A DNA stretch of 64,000 nt from Palaemon carinicauda (lineage: Eukaryota; Arthropoda; Malacostraca; Decapoda; Palaemonidae): the NCBI RefSeq assembly GCF_036898095.1, contig NC_090729.1:73989081-74053080 (forward strand), given 5' to 3'. Under the pieces are notes generated by a model. That model saw nothing but the letters and a program-made list of their open reading frames with translations, was not told the origin of the DNA and made no database searches. A program made the translations under genes and the position numbers. How positions within the stretch are numbered: position 1 is the stretch's first letter; every line of letters starts with the position of its first letter. This document shows, one piece after another, positions 52,901-64,000 of the stretch.

Positions 52901-53467
52901 TATTAATGTGGAATGGGATATGGCCCCTGATATAAATGTAATTTACAAAATAATGAAGATTTTTTTACATATTTCTATTTTAGGATAACATATGTTTATT
53001 TCCTAAAAAAAATAGCCACTTCCTATTTCATTTGGGTACCCAAAAAAATTCATGAAATTTGGACAAATTTTTTTGGCCAAAAAAAGTTACCCTTTTTTTC
53101 TCATTTCAGATCTTCACCTCCATGGGTCTGACTTCATCCAAAATACATCAAGATGTGTCCTAAACATTCAAGAATCAATTCCTAAAAGGATTTGTGTATA
53201 TATGTATAAACTTTTTTTTTATGAATTTTTATGTCAGGTCTTTTTTTTCTACTTAATTTTTTAAAATATTTATAGTAAATAGTTTTTCTGCAGATGAGTA
53301 GTATTTATCTTTACAGTTGTTTTAAGCATTCATTGAAGTTTTTTTTGGCAAAAGAAAAAAAGAGGTTACTGCAAAAACTGATTTTTCAAGAATTTTTTTT
53401 GGCGTCGGGGTCGTTCGCATCCGAGTATACCCTTAAAGGGGTGTCCGAGGAGCGTACCTATCCAGGG
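49982..53467. mobile_element. 3.5-kb TTAA-flanked non-autonomous element (piggyBac-like ends) carrying a satellite array
   Basis: The ends are CCCTGGATAGGTACG and CGTACCTATCCAGGG, a perfect 15-bp inverted repeat, each bordered by TTAA (49978-49981, 53468-53471). A looser inner repeat follows (cgaccccgagcgtc against ggcgtcggggtcg), and the latter motif occurs again at about 50167 in the opposite sense to the left end. No transposase is seen. The interior is the 373-bp satellite (50040-52200) and an AT-rich part (52200-53400) without recognisable genes. It inserted into DIRS-D. Confidence 0.82.
50210..52160. repeat. 373-bp tandem satellite, a dimer of about 186-bp monomers
   Basis: The anchor ccgcgagtgcccctttt occurs at about 50372, 50745, 51118, 51488 and 51863 (spacing 370-375). 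Each unit has two related halves: one with tgttggaaagtgtgtctaga and gatctggctacccatgc, the other with gtgttagaaagtgtgccttg and ggctaacacgtgcatg. Both halves have T runs and end in gatacgacgta or gatgccgtata. The outer copies are more diverged than the central ones, as usual for arrays kept alike by unequal exchange. Confidence 0.88.
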
Positions 53468-53471
53468 TTAA

Positions 53472-54163
53472 ATATTTCAGGCAAGAGTAATACACTCTTA
53501 TTCCGTAAAGGGTACAGCCCCTTTTTTCTTTGAGTCTCCCTGATCAGGAAACTCTATGATTTAATATAGTAGGAAGACTACAGCAAATGACCCGAGTAGG
53601 ATGTTCATTTATATGTCTTTATTATTCTGTTCCATCTAGTGCTAGATGGACCCTACTGTCATATGCTGCCTTGTAGGCAGCATAATGATAAGACTGCATT
53701 ACATAGGTACAGTAGTCGATATGTTGCAATTTACACTTTTGCAATTTAGAAACTACAGTACCATGTTACAGTAGTATTTCCTAACTTACCTTGGGTATCC
53801 TCCAGCGAGTTTTCTGCTGATACCGCTTATATATTGAAGGAATAATTTCTTCAATAGTCTAATTTGAAATCAGTCATCCTGACCCCACAGTATTAACAAT
53901 TTTGGGATAGTTAATTGATACTTCTCTACCCCTAAGGGTAAATAACCCTTCTACTTGGATTTTCTCACAGAGAAAGCTCCATGTAAGTTAATACTAAGGG
54001 GAGATAGCAACATTTGCTCGCGGAGGTATACTGTACAGGTATGTATCTCCTACTATCCCTTTATAGCTTCTATCCTAAGCTATTCTGTTGTAGATGACAT
54101 TTACATGTTGATTATTATAGTAATAATCCATTATATACTCATTTGGTTTTCCTTTCTTTACAG
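53472..54163 (+). other. DIRS-D 5' untranslated region, part 3, with Gag acceptor
   Basis: AT-rich and non-coding. Bases 53815-53930 resemble 49880-49985 (ttgaagga/ttgaatga, tttcttcaata blocks), so a partial internal duplication is likely. It ends in TTTCTTTACAG (AG at 54162-54163), the Gag splice-site position. Confidence 0.5.
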
Positions 54164-54173
54164 AAGGAACACC

Positions 54174-55720
54174 AGATACCTTGTACGGCAGTCCGCTACA
54201 GAGCCAAGGCTAAGGACTTTTACGGTCATAATACTTGCAGGTTACATGCCCCCTGCAATATTATTTCCGGATCCCTACATTATTGGAACCCACAGGGTTG
54301 CAATATATGTTGGACATTGATGTCTGAAGGTTTTGATAATCCCAAGTCTACAGAGACTAAGGATATAGCACAGTATAAATTACGTAACTGGGTGAGAGGC
54401 TTCCAAAAGATCTCTCCGGGACCTTTCCTACCTAATGATAGGATGCGTAAGCTATTATTTCCAGAGCTAAGTGAGGAAATAGTAGTGCCTCAGGAGTCAA
54501 CTACGTTCCCTGATGGCGAGAAAACCTTTGGGATCGAGGGCAAGAAGTGCCCTAAGGTAGAAGGGAAATATGTTGTATCGGACTTTCCTCCGCCTCTGCC
54601 GGCTAAAGAGCCATCGATGTCAACACCTTCGTCTTTTACCCCTCTATTGGATAATGTGGTACAATTATGTATCCAACTGAAGAATCAGATAGAGAGCTTT
54701 AGTAAACAAAGCAAAACGCAGGAAGTAAAACACAAGATAGAACCTTGTAAATCTCCTCTTGTTGCTTCCCACAGGTCAGTTAAACGACCCATGAATCAAG
54801 ACCTTCCTTCATGCTCCTTAACCAATCCCTGGAGGTTTGCGGAGCAGATGTCGATTTCAAATGGCAATCTCTTCATTTCAGAGAAAATAGGTACTGTTCC
54901 CTTGGACAAAATCCAATTTTGGCCAAGCTCTGAAGTTTTCCCTAATTGTTGGGTTCGACTGAGGTTCAAACCAAAGACAAGGAAAAGAACAGAACAAAAG
55001 GAGGTCAGGATTCTTGACCATGGTAAGGCACAGACTATCCTTTCAGGTAATCTGAAGAAGGCGGGTTATTCAGAGACGACGGTTTTCTCACTGAATAACA
55101 TACACCCTTCCTTTCTTGCTCCTGCTTCACTCTCCTTCCCCTTTATGGGGAAGGCATTTACTTCTGTCACCAAAGCTGTAGAGGCGGGTGAGTCATGTCC
55201 CACACTCGATGAGTGCAAGCCTTTGTCACCAGCTTTTCCCGGACAGGAAAAGGATTGGAAGGAAGTCCATTTGACATTTTCAGTAGGAAAATTAGACAAG
55301 GATGTCGCAAGCCGACAATTTAATGTATGTCTCCCTAAATTGTCCGATTTGCTCTTGTTTAATGAACACGAGTCAAAGGAGAGACTGGCGACATCCCTTT
55401 CTCTACAAAACTACATAGAGTTGTGTTCAACTTACGAGAACACCCCAGACATGCTCATGGTCTTAGCCAAAATGCATATGGCTACCTTACCTTTACGCCT
55501 TTGTGAAGACTAGGAGAGCATGTAGAGAGTTTGTGTTTGCTGCTGCAACGGTGAAACACGAAACAAGGAAGCTAATATCTTCCAACATCTGGGGTAAAGA
55601 CCTCTTCCCACAAGAGGTCATTAAGAAAGTAATTAAGAATGCCGCCATGGAAAACATAAGTCCCCCAAAAATGGGGCATTCCCTCAAAAAGAAAATCTTC
55701 TGTGGTTGTGGGTCCCCAAC
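54174..55720 (+). pseudogene. DIRS-D Gag, start codon lost and frameshifted
   Basis: The expected ATG eleven bases after the acceptor reads ATA (CAGATACC where E/F have CAGATGAAG). The N-terminal module is kept: GHNTCRLHAPC, YWNPQGCNIC. Then WVRGFQKISPGPFLPND and the central domain: NPWRFAEQMSIS, SEVFPNCWVRLRFKPKTRKR, KLDKDVASRQFNVCLPKLSD. A frameshift near 55495-55505 moves the rest into the next frame: RRACREFVFAAATVKHETRK, SSNIWGKDLFPQEVI. At least one more shift follows near 55690-55720. The Cys/His residues survive despite the decay. Confidence 0.82.
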
Positions 55721-57240
55721 CTAAAAAGAAGATCGAAAATACTGGAAATATCCGGGCTGCTCAACAACAACCCATTATCCTAGTGACCAAGATGCTACAG
55801 GCAGATGGTCAAAAGTCTAAACCTACTGGCAGTTCGAAGCATAAAGACGCTTCGGCTAGGAGGAACATTCCCTCAGGATCGCAGGACCTTCGATCCTTCG
55901 GTCCAGAGCCTATTCAAGATGAGCCATTGATGGGGAACAGAAATGTCCCTACTATTATCTCCTTACCTCCTCCTACAGTTCAAAACCCTCCTGGAGGAGT
56001 ATACCTGAGAGCTATAGAGCATACAGGTAGTAAGAAAGCTATGGCTCATCGAGTCCCAGGGAAGGCTATTTTGTGTTCACAAGAAGGACTCAAGAAGTCT
56101 CTGAGTCATTCTGAACCTGTCGCTACTCAACAAGTTCATAATAAACTGCAAGTTCTGAATGTTAATCCTTCTGAACATATGGACCTTGTTCCAACTAAGG
56201 GTGTTCGTAGTCTTGTTAGACCTGAAAGGTGTCCTCTGGAACCTTCCAGTCAACCACCCCCTTCCTCCTGCCTAGGATTCATGTCACGGAGAGTAACATT
56301 CATCCTAGAATAGATACGTATCAGATTCACAGGCCTAAGTATCTTCATAGTGATGACCCGGTTCCTGGGACATCACAGATGCAAGATATGCTTCTAGAAG
56401 TATCGACTTTCTCCAGCTCTAGGGTTTCGATGGCTAAAAAACCATCGAAGCCCTCAGTTACATCAGCTCCCTTTTCCCTTGGGAAGTTAAAAGGAACTCG
56501 CGAGGTCTGTCAGGAGATTCAGCTAATCGATCAGATTCCCAAAATACCAACAAGGAAAAGTGCTAAACTTTCCCCAGTTCGCAATAGTGACAGACCTAGT
56601 GCAAAGTGCACATCGGAAAGATGCGTTAAGAGCCTGGAGAAAACACGCATCAAACGCTTGAAGAGATAAAAAAAGACTGAGATCGGTCCCTCTTTAATCG
56701 CTTCTTTAACAAAAGTTAAAACACGAAAGTCCCAGGACTCTGCTGGTCCTTTCGTGGGCAGGGAAGCACCCTCCACACAGATCAGACTCCCTACGTCTGA
56801 GCTGGTACACCGAAGCGATAATAAGACGTCACAATCGAACGTCTCGTACAGTCTTAGTGATGTTACCCATCCTTTTCCTAAAGGGATGGCACCTAACAGC
56901 AGTTCATTTACATTTGATCCACGATGTGACGGTGGATACTCTATCACGATCCAAGGCGATAGAGTTGGAATGGTCCATGGACGCAGACATATTCCCTCCC
57001 AAATGGGAACAAGTCCCGGAACTGCAGTTCGACCTCTTCATCACGAGCGTCTTCAAGAAACTACCTCGCTAAATAGCCCCATACAAGGATCCTCTAATGG
57101 GTCTGATAGACTAGATGAGGCCGGTCCTAGCTCCGATCCTAGGTATATTTCCGAAGGTTCAGAAATTAACTGCCTTCGTTTTATCACAGAGAACCCAAAC
57201 CCTTCATTTCATGAATTTCTTGCTCTAGCTCTGTTCTAAA
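55702..57240 (+). pseudogene. DIRS-D RT/RNase H remnants and fused Gag-tail/overlap frame
   Basis: The frame 55702-56313 runs from the Gag tail into the overlap frame without a stop: where C, E and F have UGA, this reads AAA (SSKHKDASARR). The downstream overlap frame resembles F: SGSQDLRSFG, VPGKAILCSQ, NPVPRTPG-like DDPVPGTSQMQD at about 56350, and SEINCLRFITENPNPSFHEF, the YR start. RT fingers are barely readable, and the motif A to YLDD segment is deleted or scrambled. RNase H shows only HDVTVDTLSRSKAIELEWSM (56919-56985). The YR after its first about 30 residues is absent. Confidence 0.7.
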
Positions 57241-57895
57241 ATCCCAGGTGTGGAATTATACAGATAGCTCTAGTGCCGGTGTACGTAGTACATAGGGCAG
57301 TTAATGGTAACCAGTACAGGTTTTATGAAGAGCGGTTATCTTTTACCTTCTCTTCAATCTAGAGTGGCTTTTCTTGACTTCATTCCTTCAAGAAAGAAAT
57401 ACGATTCCTGTACTTGTTTCAGGTATAATCCCATTGTCAAACTACATTCGTTTTGCTATCTATCTCTTGTAGTCATTTATTAAAAATAAATGTCTATTTG
57501 AATGTAGTGCGTCCATCTTCGCCAGACAATTGTATCTATACATGCCAGACTTTTTATTTGCTTAGAATGCATCCTTCACATTTTTGTATGCATCTAAGGT
57601 TAGACATAAGAGTCTGATGTCTTTTTGACTAAATATACAACTTGAGACTATTTGTATATTCAGTGGATACTTAAGTTTGGTCATACTATTTATGTTAACC
57701 TTGAAATCCCTTTTCAACTGTCTAGATGACTCTTCCCTGTAGGAGGCAGGAAGCACTAACATTGTTTATGATTAGTGATGATGACATATAACGGTATTGT
57801 CACAAGTCTCATATGGTGAGTATGACCATTGAAAAGGTTGATATAAGGTTTAGGCACTGATGGAAAATTCACAGATACATTAATGCTCTGGTATG
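57241..57895 (+). other. DIRS-D 3' region
   Basis: AT-rich, no gene. It is the decayed 3' UTR after loss of the YR. Confidence 0.5.
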
Positions 57896-57992
57896 CTTCC
57901 ATCAGCACGACATGGCTTTAGCCCAAAAAACGGATTTTGAGCGAAGCGAAAACTCTATTTTTGGGTGAAATAGCCATGTCGTCCTGATGGAC
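57896..57992. repeat. DIRS-D internal complementary region
   Basis: gcacgacatggctttagccc, then acggattttgagcgaagcga, then tttttgggtgaaatagccat: complements of both D tips. Confidence 0.9.
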
Positions 57993-58076
57993 CCACCCAT
58001 CTCTTTTGCAGAAGAGATCTTCAGTTCCTTCCCGTAAGTACTGTATCTGTAACAGCCTATGCTCAATGCTACAAGG

Positions 58077-58427
58077 AATGGCCACTATCGTAGGGATGGC
58101 GCTGTTGTACTATCGATAGTAGTAGGGAACGGGGATGGCCTTTGAAGGGCCCGCCTTTTATTTTTGCCACACCTCCTCGAACGTAAACTCTATCTGGGGT
58201 GCAAATTGCTATGTGGTGTGCCATTACGTCCTTACGCGATATCCCTTCTTAGAATTTTAAGGGATATTCGCTCCAGGAGTTAGAATTCTGGGTACCTTCG
58301 GTAAATTCTCTGGGATATATCACTGTAGTCACATATAACCTAGGAAGCTACTAATGAAGGAACTTCCATCAGGACGACATGGCTATCTCATCCAAAAATA
58401 GATTTTCCACTTCGCTCAAAATCCGTT
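58077..58427. repeat. DIRS-D 3' terminal inverted repeat
   Basis: Reverse-complementary to 30031-30352, ending at gctcaaaatccgtt. Confidence 0.88.
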
Positions 58428-59917
<1,490 letters not shown>

Positions 59918-59993
59918 CTCATTTATAAATTTTTCTAACAAGCCTGAATTCTGGAAAGACTGGTAAAAATCCCCGTGACCGGGAGGATACCAC
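59918..59993 (-). CDS. UGP2: UGP2 exon (YPPGHGD substrate loop)
   Basis: The exon has 76 bp: one base completing the previous codon plus 25 codons. It encodes WYPPGHGDFYQSFQNSGLLE and then KFINE. The PPGHGD loop binds the uridine nucleotide/sugar in this family. The acceptor is TTTGCAG and the donor GTAACT. The preceding exon was not found up to position 64000. Confidence 0.95.
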
Positions 59994-60769
59994 CTGCAAA
60001 GATCAAAAATTTTATTCAAATAAAAAGTTCTTACAAAAAATTGAATTATCATCATACAATGAGGATATCTGAAACTTTTGGGTTCTAATTAGTCTGCTGA
60101 AGAAATGAAAGCTGTAAAATAGGGCTGACCAAAATCATCTTCTCGATATAAAATCAAAAGACTAGACCAACAACAAAATTATCATATAAATTGTGTAAAT
60201 GTTACGATAAGTAAAGATAAAATCCATGAAAGCAAATGACATGACACCGATCTTATGAAAGTTTACATAAACTGAAAAAAACATGCTTAAAAGTAAAAAT
60301 ATTTAAATAAAATGAATGTTCTGTTGCTATAAAAAAAATAACAAATTACTGTACAGTGCTAAAATATCCAGTACTGTATCTTGTGGTATATAGTTATAAA
60401 ACTTAAAATTACAATAGACCTCTTAACTTAGTCAGGATAATTTACATCTCTCTCATTACACTCTACGTGTAACTACTGTACCAGTAGTATTTACCTATTG
60501 TGTTGGCATAATGTGGAAACACGAATAAGTTCAAGAGTCTATTACATTTGGCAAAATTCCTGAAAGAAATGGTCCATACATATTCTAATAGCAATATACC
60601 AGTGGAACCAAATGTAGAAGGAAACTTATCATAGAGCTAGGGCAGGCTTCTCAATTAAGAGTATTTTTACTGCTTCCTAATCATGATGTGAACATTACTC
60701 ATTGAAGCATGATGTCATCATAATCTGAATAAACAAGCTTCATACAGAATAATCATCTGTATACATGAA
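59994..60769 (-). other. UGP2 intron sequence
   Basis: AT-rich, no gene, element or upstream exon recognised. Confidence 0.6.
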
Positions 60770-61435
60770 GATGGTTAACTTTGAAATATATGCCAAGAAA
60801 TCCCGAGGAAGAGTGGAAATTAATAAAAGAAGATTTTATTGGAATTGCAAGTGATATGAGTGTGGCAAGAGGATTGTTGGAGGCAGCATAAAGAAGGGTA
60901 GTGAATAATGGAATGAAGGAGTGAAGATGAAAGTGGTAGAGAAAAAAAGGGCATTTAAAAAATGATTGCAGAGTAATAGTGTAGAGAAGTAGGAAAGAAA
61001 TCAAGAGAAAAATGTGGAAGTAAAACATAAGGTAGCTGATCCAAGGAGGATGGCTGACTGGAGGTGGGATCAGGGATTTGAAGAAGTTTTGGAAAGAAGT
61101 GAAGAGAGTAAGGAGGACAAGACTGAGAGAGAGTAAGGAGGACAAGACTGAGAAGTCAAGAGACGGTGAAAGATGAAATGGAAGGTTTTTGAAAGGAGAG
61201 GAGGCACAGAAAAGGTGGACTGAATATTTTGAAAGGTTGCTAAATGTTGAAGATAATGGGAAGGCAGTTATAAATGCTGTTGCAAATGTTGTGGTGCTAG
61301 TGATAGGAAATAAGAATGATGTAGAGATTACAAGAGAGAATGTGAAGAGAGCACTAGATTAAACGAGAGCATGAAAGTACCTGTTATGGATGACGTGCGG
61401 ACCGAGATGTTGAAGCTTGACGAGAAAGTTTAATA
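60770..61435 (+). pseudogene. Non-LTR retrotransposon RT N-terminal fragment
   Basis: On the plus strand, readable pieces include EEAQKRWTEYFERLLNVEDN (about 61200-61260) and EITRENVKRAL followed by a decayed GVDGV-type region and EMLK (about 61325-61420). That is the linker before RT motif 1 in RTE/L1-like ORFs. It is preceded by Lys-rich text (RPGEEWKLIKE-like, about 60800). There are many stops. A 27-29-bp tandem duplication (gtaaggaggacaagactgag) lies at 61107-61155. The antisense frame 61145-60753 is a shadow. Confidence 0.65.
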
Positions 61436-62429
61436 TTACAAATTCTATATTTGCATTTTTTCCTAGCTATACAAACCTGAGTCATTTAAATAGGGTTACT
61501 ACTAATCATGTTTTCTACAACTGCCCAATCAAAATTTTGGTTGATTGCATCATGCTTTGTGCTGGGTAAATGCAGCACATGCACAAGGAGCAAGCAGGAG
61601 CTTGCTCACAGCATCGCTTCACAACACTCAACTGGTCAGACTTGCGGGGCGGTTGAGGCGGGACCTTTGGTAAATGACTCAGGTTTGTATAGCTAAGAGA
61701 TATACAAATTACCTGGTATATAAAATTTGTAGTTAATTATTACGCAGATACAAACTTCCTTCCAAGTTATTTATATGGGGAGTCTTCCTTAGGAGGGAGG
61801 AAGTATCCGTGAAGTTAAAGAGGCAAACCCTTACTCTTTGGGAGATCTAATTACTGTACTATAAGTAATAGCAAGAGATCAACATGAATCATGGAGGATA
61901 GCACATCCAGCTCGTAAAGAGGTGAGGCCAAACTTACGATTATTGATAGTTAAAACCTTCTCTGATACAGTTACTAATAATAATAGTGACCCGAGAGAAC
62001 TGCCATGGAACGGAGGAGCCGACTCATATCGAGGCAAGGCGGTTTGTTCACTTCCCATGAAGGTAATCTTCGCCGGGGGTGAAGTGGTATAAACACCAAG
62101 TGTTACATAATAAAAATGGGAAATTTTTAGTAAATCAGTAAATGCTAAAAAAATTGAGGTAAACTTACTTGCATTGTGGTGAAAACCCCAAGGTAGGCTT
62201 CAAGTCCAGTCAAGATCACCACCCACCTCAGCATTCTTTATAGCCAAGAATGCCAGAGTAATGAGGCTTGGGGTTGAAACTGGCATGTGTCCTGTGAGAG
62301 CTGCCAGCTAGGTCATAGCTGTACTCTCACCACAACACTCACTTAAGACTTGAATGTGCAATTTTTAAGGTAAATATCCAACTGGAGGTTTTCCCTTCTA
62401 TCCACCTGCTTTAGGACTTTTGTGTATGC

Positions 62430-63030
62430 GTGGTTTCACGAAACATTGAGGTTGCGGCGCACTCACATATACAGTATAACATGCTCGAGGTGGGTCCCTA
62501 GCAATGCTTCCCCCGATGGATGTCTAGGTTCTTATGCTAGTTTCTCTGAATCACAGAGACATGGTGTTTCTGAACCCATTCTTTTGGAGTGGCCAAAACT
62601 CACAAAAAAGAGGTTTTGAGGTCTAGTAATATTGAGTGGTTTTGCGGTACGCTAAGGCTGTGGCAAGCTCACATAAATCATGTGCTTGACGGAGGTCAAT
62701 AGCGATGCTCCCCTTGAGGTTGTATAGGCTCTTATGATAGTTTCTCTCTATCAAAAAGAAAGGATGCTCCTAATACATTCTAGCGGAGCCTCCAAAGCTA
62801 ACAAACATTGTAGTTTTGCTGACTAGTATAATCAGGTGGTTTGGCGGAATGCTATGGTTGCAACAATCTTATCTAGATCATCTGCTCGAGGGGGGGTCCC
62901 TAGCGAGGCTTACCCAGAGGATGCATAGGTTCATCTGATATTTTTTATTATTTGGAGAAAGTGTCTCACTGATTACTCTCTTCCAGAGTGGCCAGAGTTC
63001 ATGAACAAAAAAGGGAGGCATGTCTCAGCT
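62430..63030. repeat. Three diverged about 200-bp tandem repeats
   Basis: Units begin gtggttt at 62430, 62636 and 62836. Shared features are a gctcgaggtgggtccctagc-type block, gatg(t/c)..taggttcttatg and gagtggccaaaact or gagtggccagagttc. No coding content is seen. Confidence 0.75.
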
Positions 63031-63218
63031 ATTTGTTCTATAAGAAATTTGCACTGCTCTACAGAACAGAATAGCTAGTTGTTCATGTGATCAGAAACCT
63101 CCTTGAGAGACAATAGTGTGAAAGAGTTAACCTGAGATCTTTTGTAACCTGGGTCTGGATTGTTCATTGAACCAGAGACTGGACAAGGTGGCATCTTTCT
63201 GATGTCATGTTATTGCAC

Positions 63219-63237
63219 CGGGGGGGGGGGGGGGGGG
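63219..63237. repeat. Poly-G run
   Basis: A run of G (gggggggggg) of uncertain length. Treat as a possible sequencing or assembly weak point. Confidence 0.7.
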
Positions 63238-64000
63238 CTATTCCCCTGAAGATAGTGAGATTCATGTTAGGCCTTAGCCAACAGGGTGTCCATGTCTAGG
63301 AAGAAGAACGCCTCTGATCTGAGAGTACCAATAGAAGAACATCGGAGCACACTGTTTGTTCCTGGACTTCTTAAGAGGCAAGCTCGTGAAAAAAAGTCCA
63401 AGTTAAAATTCACCAGATCCAGTTCTTATAATAAAAATGAGAATAGGATCACTACCGCAAAATATAGCATTTTCTAGGTTGGGTTTCTGCAGAAAGAGGA
63501 CCCTGCAAGTAGGTTTGTTTACTTGACTGGAAGATAAATAAGTCAAAGTAAAGGGTAGATAGGTCCTTGACTTAAGCCCTTCTGACTGGGATTGCATGGA
63601 TAATATTAGGAGATAATGAAAAACCCCACATCCCTGATTCAAAAATAAGAGGGAATTACTCCTATGAGATAGTTCTGTCCTCCAGAAACCTTGGTAACTA
63701 GGGTGTCAATAGTTCTTTGGGGCAGGTTATTCTAGTATCACAGACCAGGGCCTGCTTCAAGTTCTAGAACTAGATCTGAACTTCCATAAAAGCTACAGCA
63801 ACTGTTTTCAAAATTGTCAAACAGTCCTCAGCCAAGGTGACAAGATCTTGGAATGCTCTCCACTCTAGAATAAGTCTAATAAGGGTTCTACTTTGACCTG
63901 GATAGCCCTCATTTGTTGACTAATTCTTCCCAGGGAAAACATTAGTTAGAATTCTATGTGACGTGTCAAGCAAGCTCATTGCGATTAGTCTATGAGTGAT
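63238..64000. other. Unassigned sequence at right edge
   Basis: No gene or repeat could be supported. It is inferred to belong to DIRS-G or to the UGP2 intron. Confidence 0.35.

Larger units (their letters stand above)
30031..58427 (+). mobile_element. DIRS-D: outer element of a three-level nest
   Basis: The inverted repeats at 30031-30352 and 58077-58427 share blocks such as agttagaattctg, gcgatatcccttct and ctactactatcgatagtaca. The ICR is at 57896-57992. Its own sequence (about 10.9 kb) is split by DIRS-E at 30631/48121, and includes the TTAA element at 49982-53467. The coding part is the most decayed of the nest: Gag is frameshifted, RT has lost its palm, and YR is missing except its first about 30 residues. 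The two repeats differ at about 11 positions by eye, more than in E or F, so it is the oldest. Confidence 0.9.
61445..64000 (-). mobile_element. DIRS-G: probable 3' end of another DIRS-like element, runs off the window
   Basis: The left tip contains cctagctatacaaacctgag, whose reverse complement recurs about 200 bp on (gactcaggtttgtatagcta, 61677-61697) followed by further tip-like sequence. This short-range inverted arrangement (tip, then ICR) is the same as at the left end of DIRS-A, so a minus-strand element extending past 64000 is likely. No YR or other domain could be read in 61800-64000, so the call rests on the ends only. Confidence 0.45.

Noticed and set aside
60753..61145. 130-codon minus-strand ORF, Ser/Leu/Phe-rich
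   Set aside because: It is antisense to a purine-rich LINE relic on the plus strand; the composition explains the open frame.

Overview
The window is eukaryotic, from an animal and most likely a decapod crustacean. The single host gene visible is a UDP-glucose pyrophosphorylase (UGP2/UGP type) on the minus strand. Almost everything else is mobile DNA, dominated by tyrosine-recombinase retrotransposons of the DIRS type, a group known to be widespread in Decapoda. The species call is an inference; the gene and element calls rest on motifs read directly.

Host gene: six consecutive UGP2 coding exons with matching GT/AG sites and phases lie on the minus strand at 59993-59918, 59657-59511, 21315-21177, 19434-19297, 18407-18235 and 17958-17860. 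They encode about 256 residues, from the YPPGHGD motif to the C-terminal beta-helix. The 5' exons lie beyond position 64000 and the last exon(s) are not seen, so probably lie left of position 1. The intron between the second and third of these exons is 38.2 kb, and about 36.7 kb of it is DIRS-like sequence.

Layout: 241-4137 is a non-LTR retrotransposon (minus) whose ORF2 starts with a hydrophobic leader and a 2A-like motif. 4360-10845 is DIRS-A (minus, complete ends, coding part decayed). 12040-17440 is DIRS-B (minus, 3' half lost). 17860-21315 holds four UGP2 exons plus a LINE scrap, a TTAA-type MITE and a perfect 24-bp palindrome. 21517-29807 is DIRS-C (plus). 30031-58427 is a three-level nest: DIRS-D (outer, oldest) contains DIRS-E (30632-48120), which contains DIRS-F (33267-41985, youngest). 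D also carries a 3.5-kb TTAA-flanked element (49982-53467) filled with a 373-bp satellite. 58428-61444 holds two UGP2 exons, introns and another LINE scrap. 61445-64000 looks like the 3' end of one more minus-strand DIRS-like element (G).

How the DIRS parts fit: terminal inverted repeats flank Gag, then RT/RNase H/Dam-like MT, then tyrosine recombinase (YR), and near the 3' end an internal complementary region (ICR) made of the complements of both outer tips. In C, E and F the reading frame of Gag continues past a single UGA, without stops apart from later damage, across the whole RT/RNase H gene (which is in the +1 frame) into the YR. In D the UGA position reads AAA. This suggests a Gag-YR readthrough product overprinted on RT, which I consider the most interesting signal here. 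E and F are close relatives, but each lacks key RT or RNase H residues; only F's Gag and YR frames and E's Gag and YR domain look intact.
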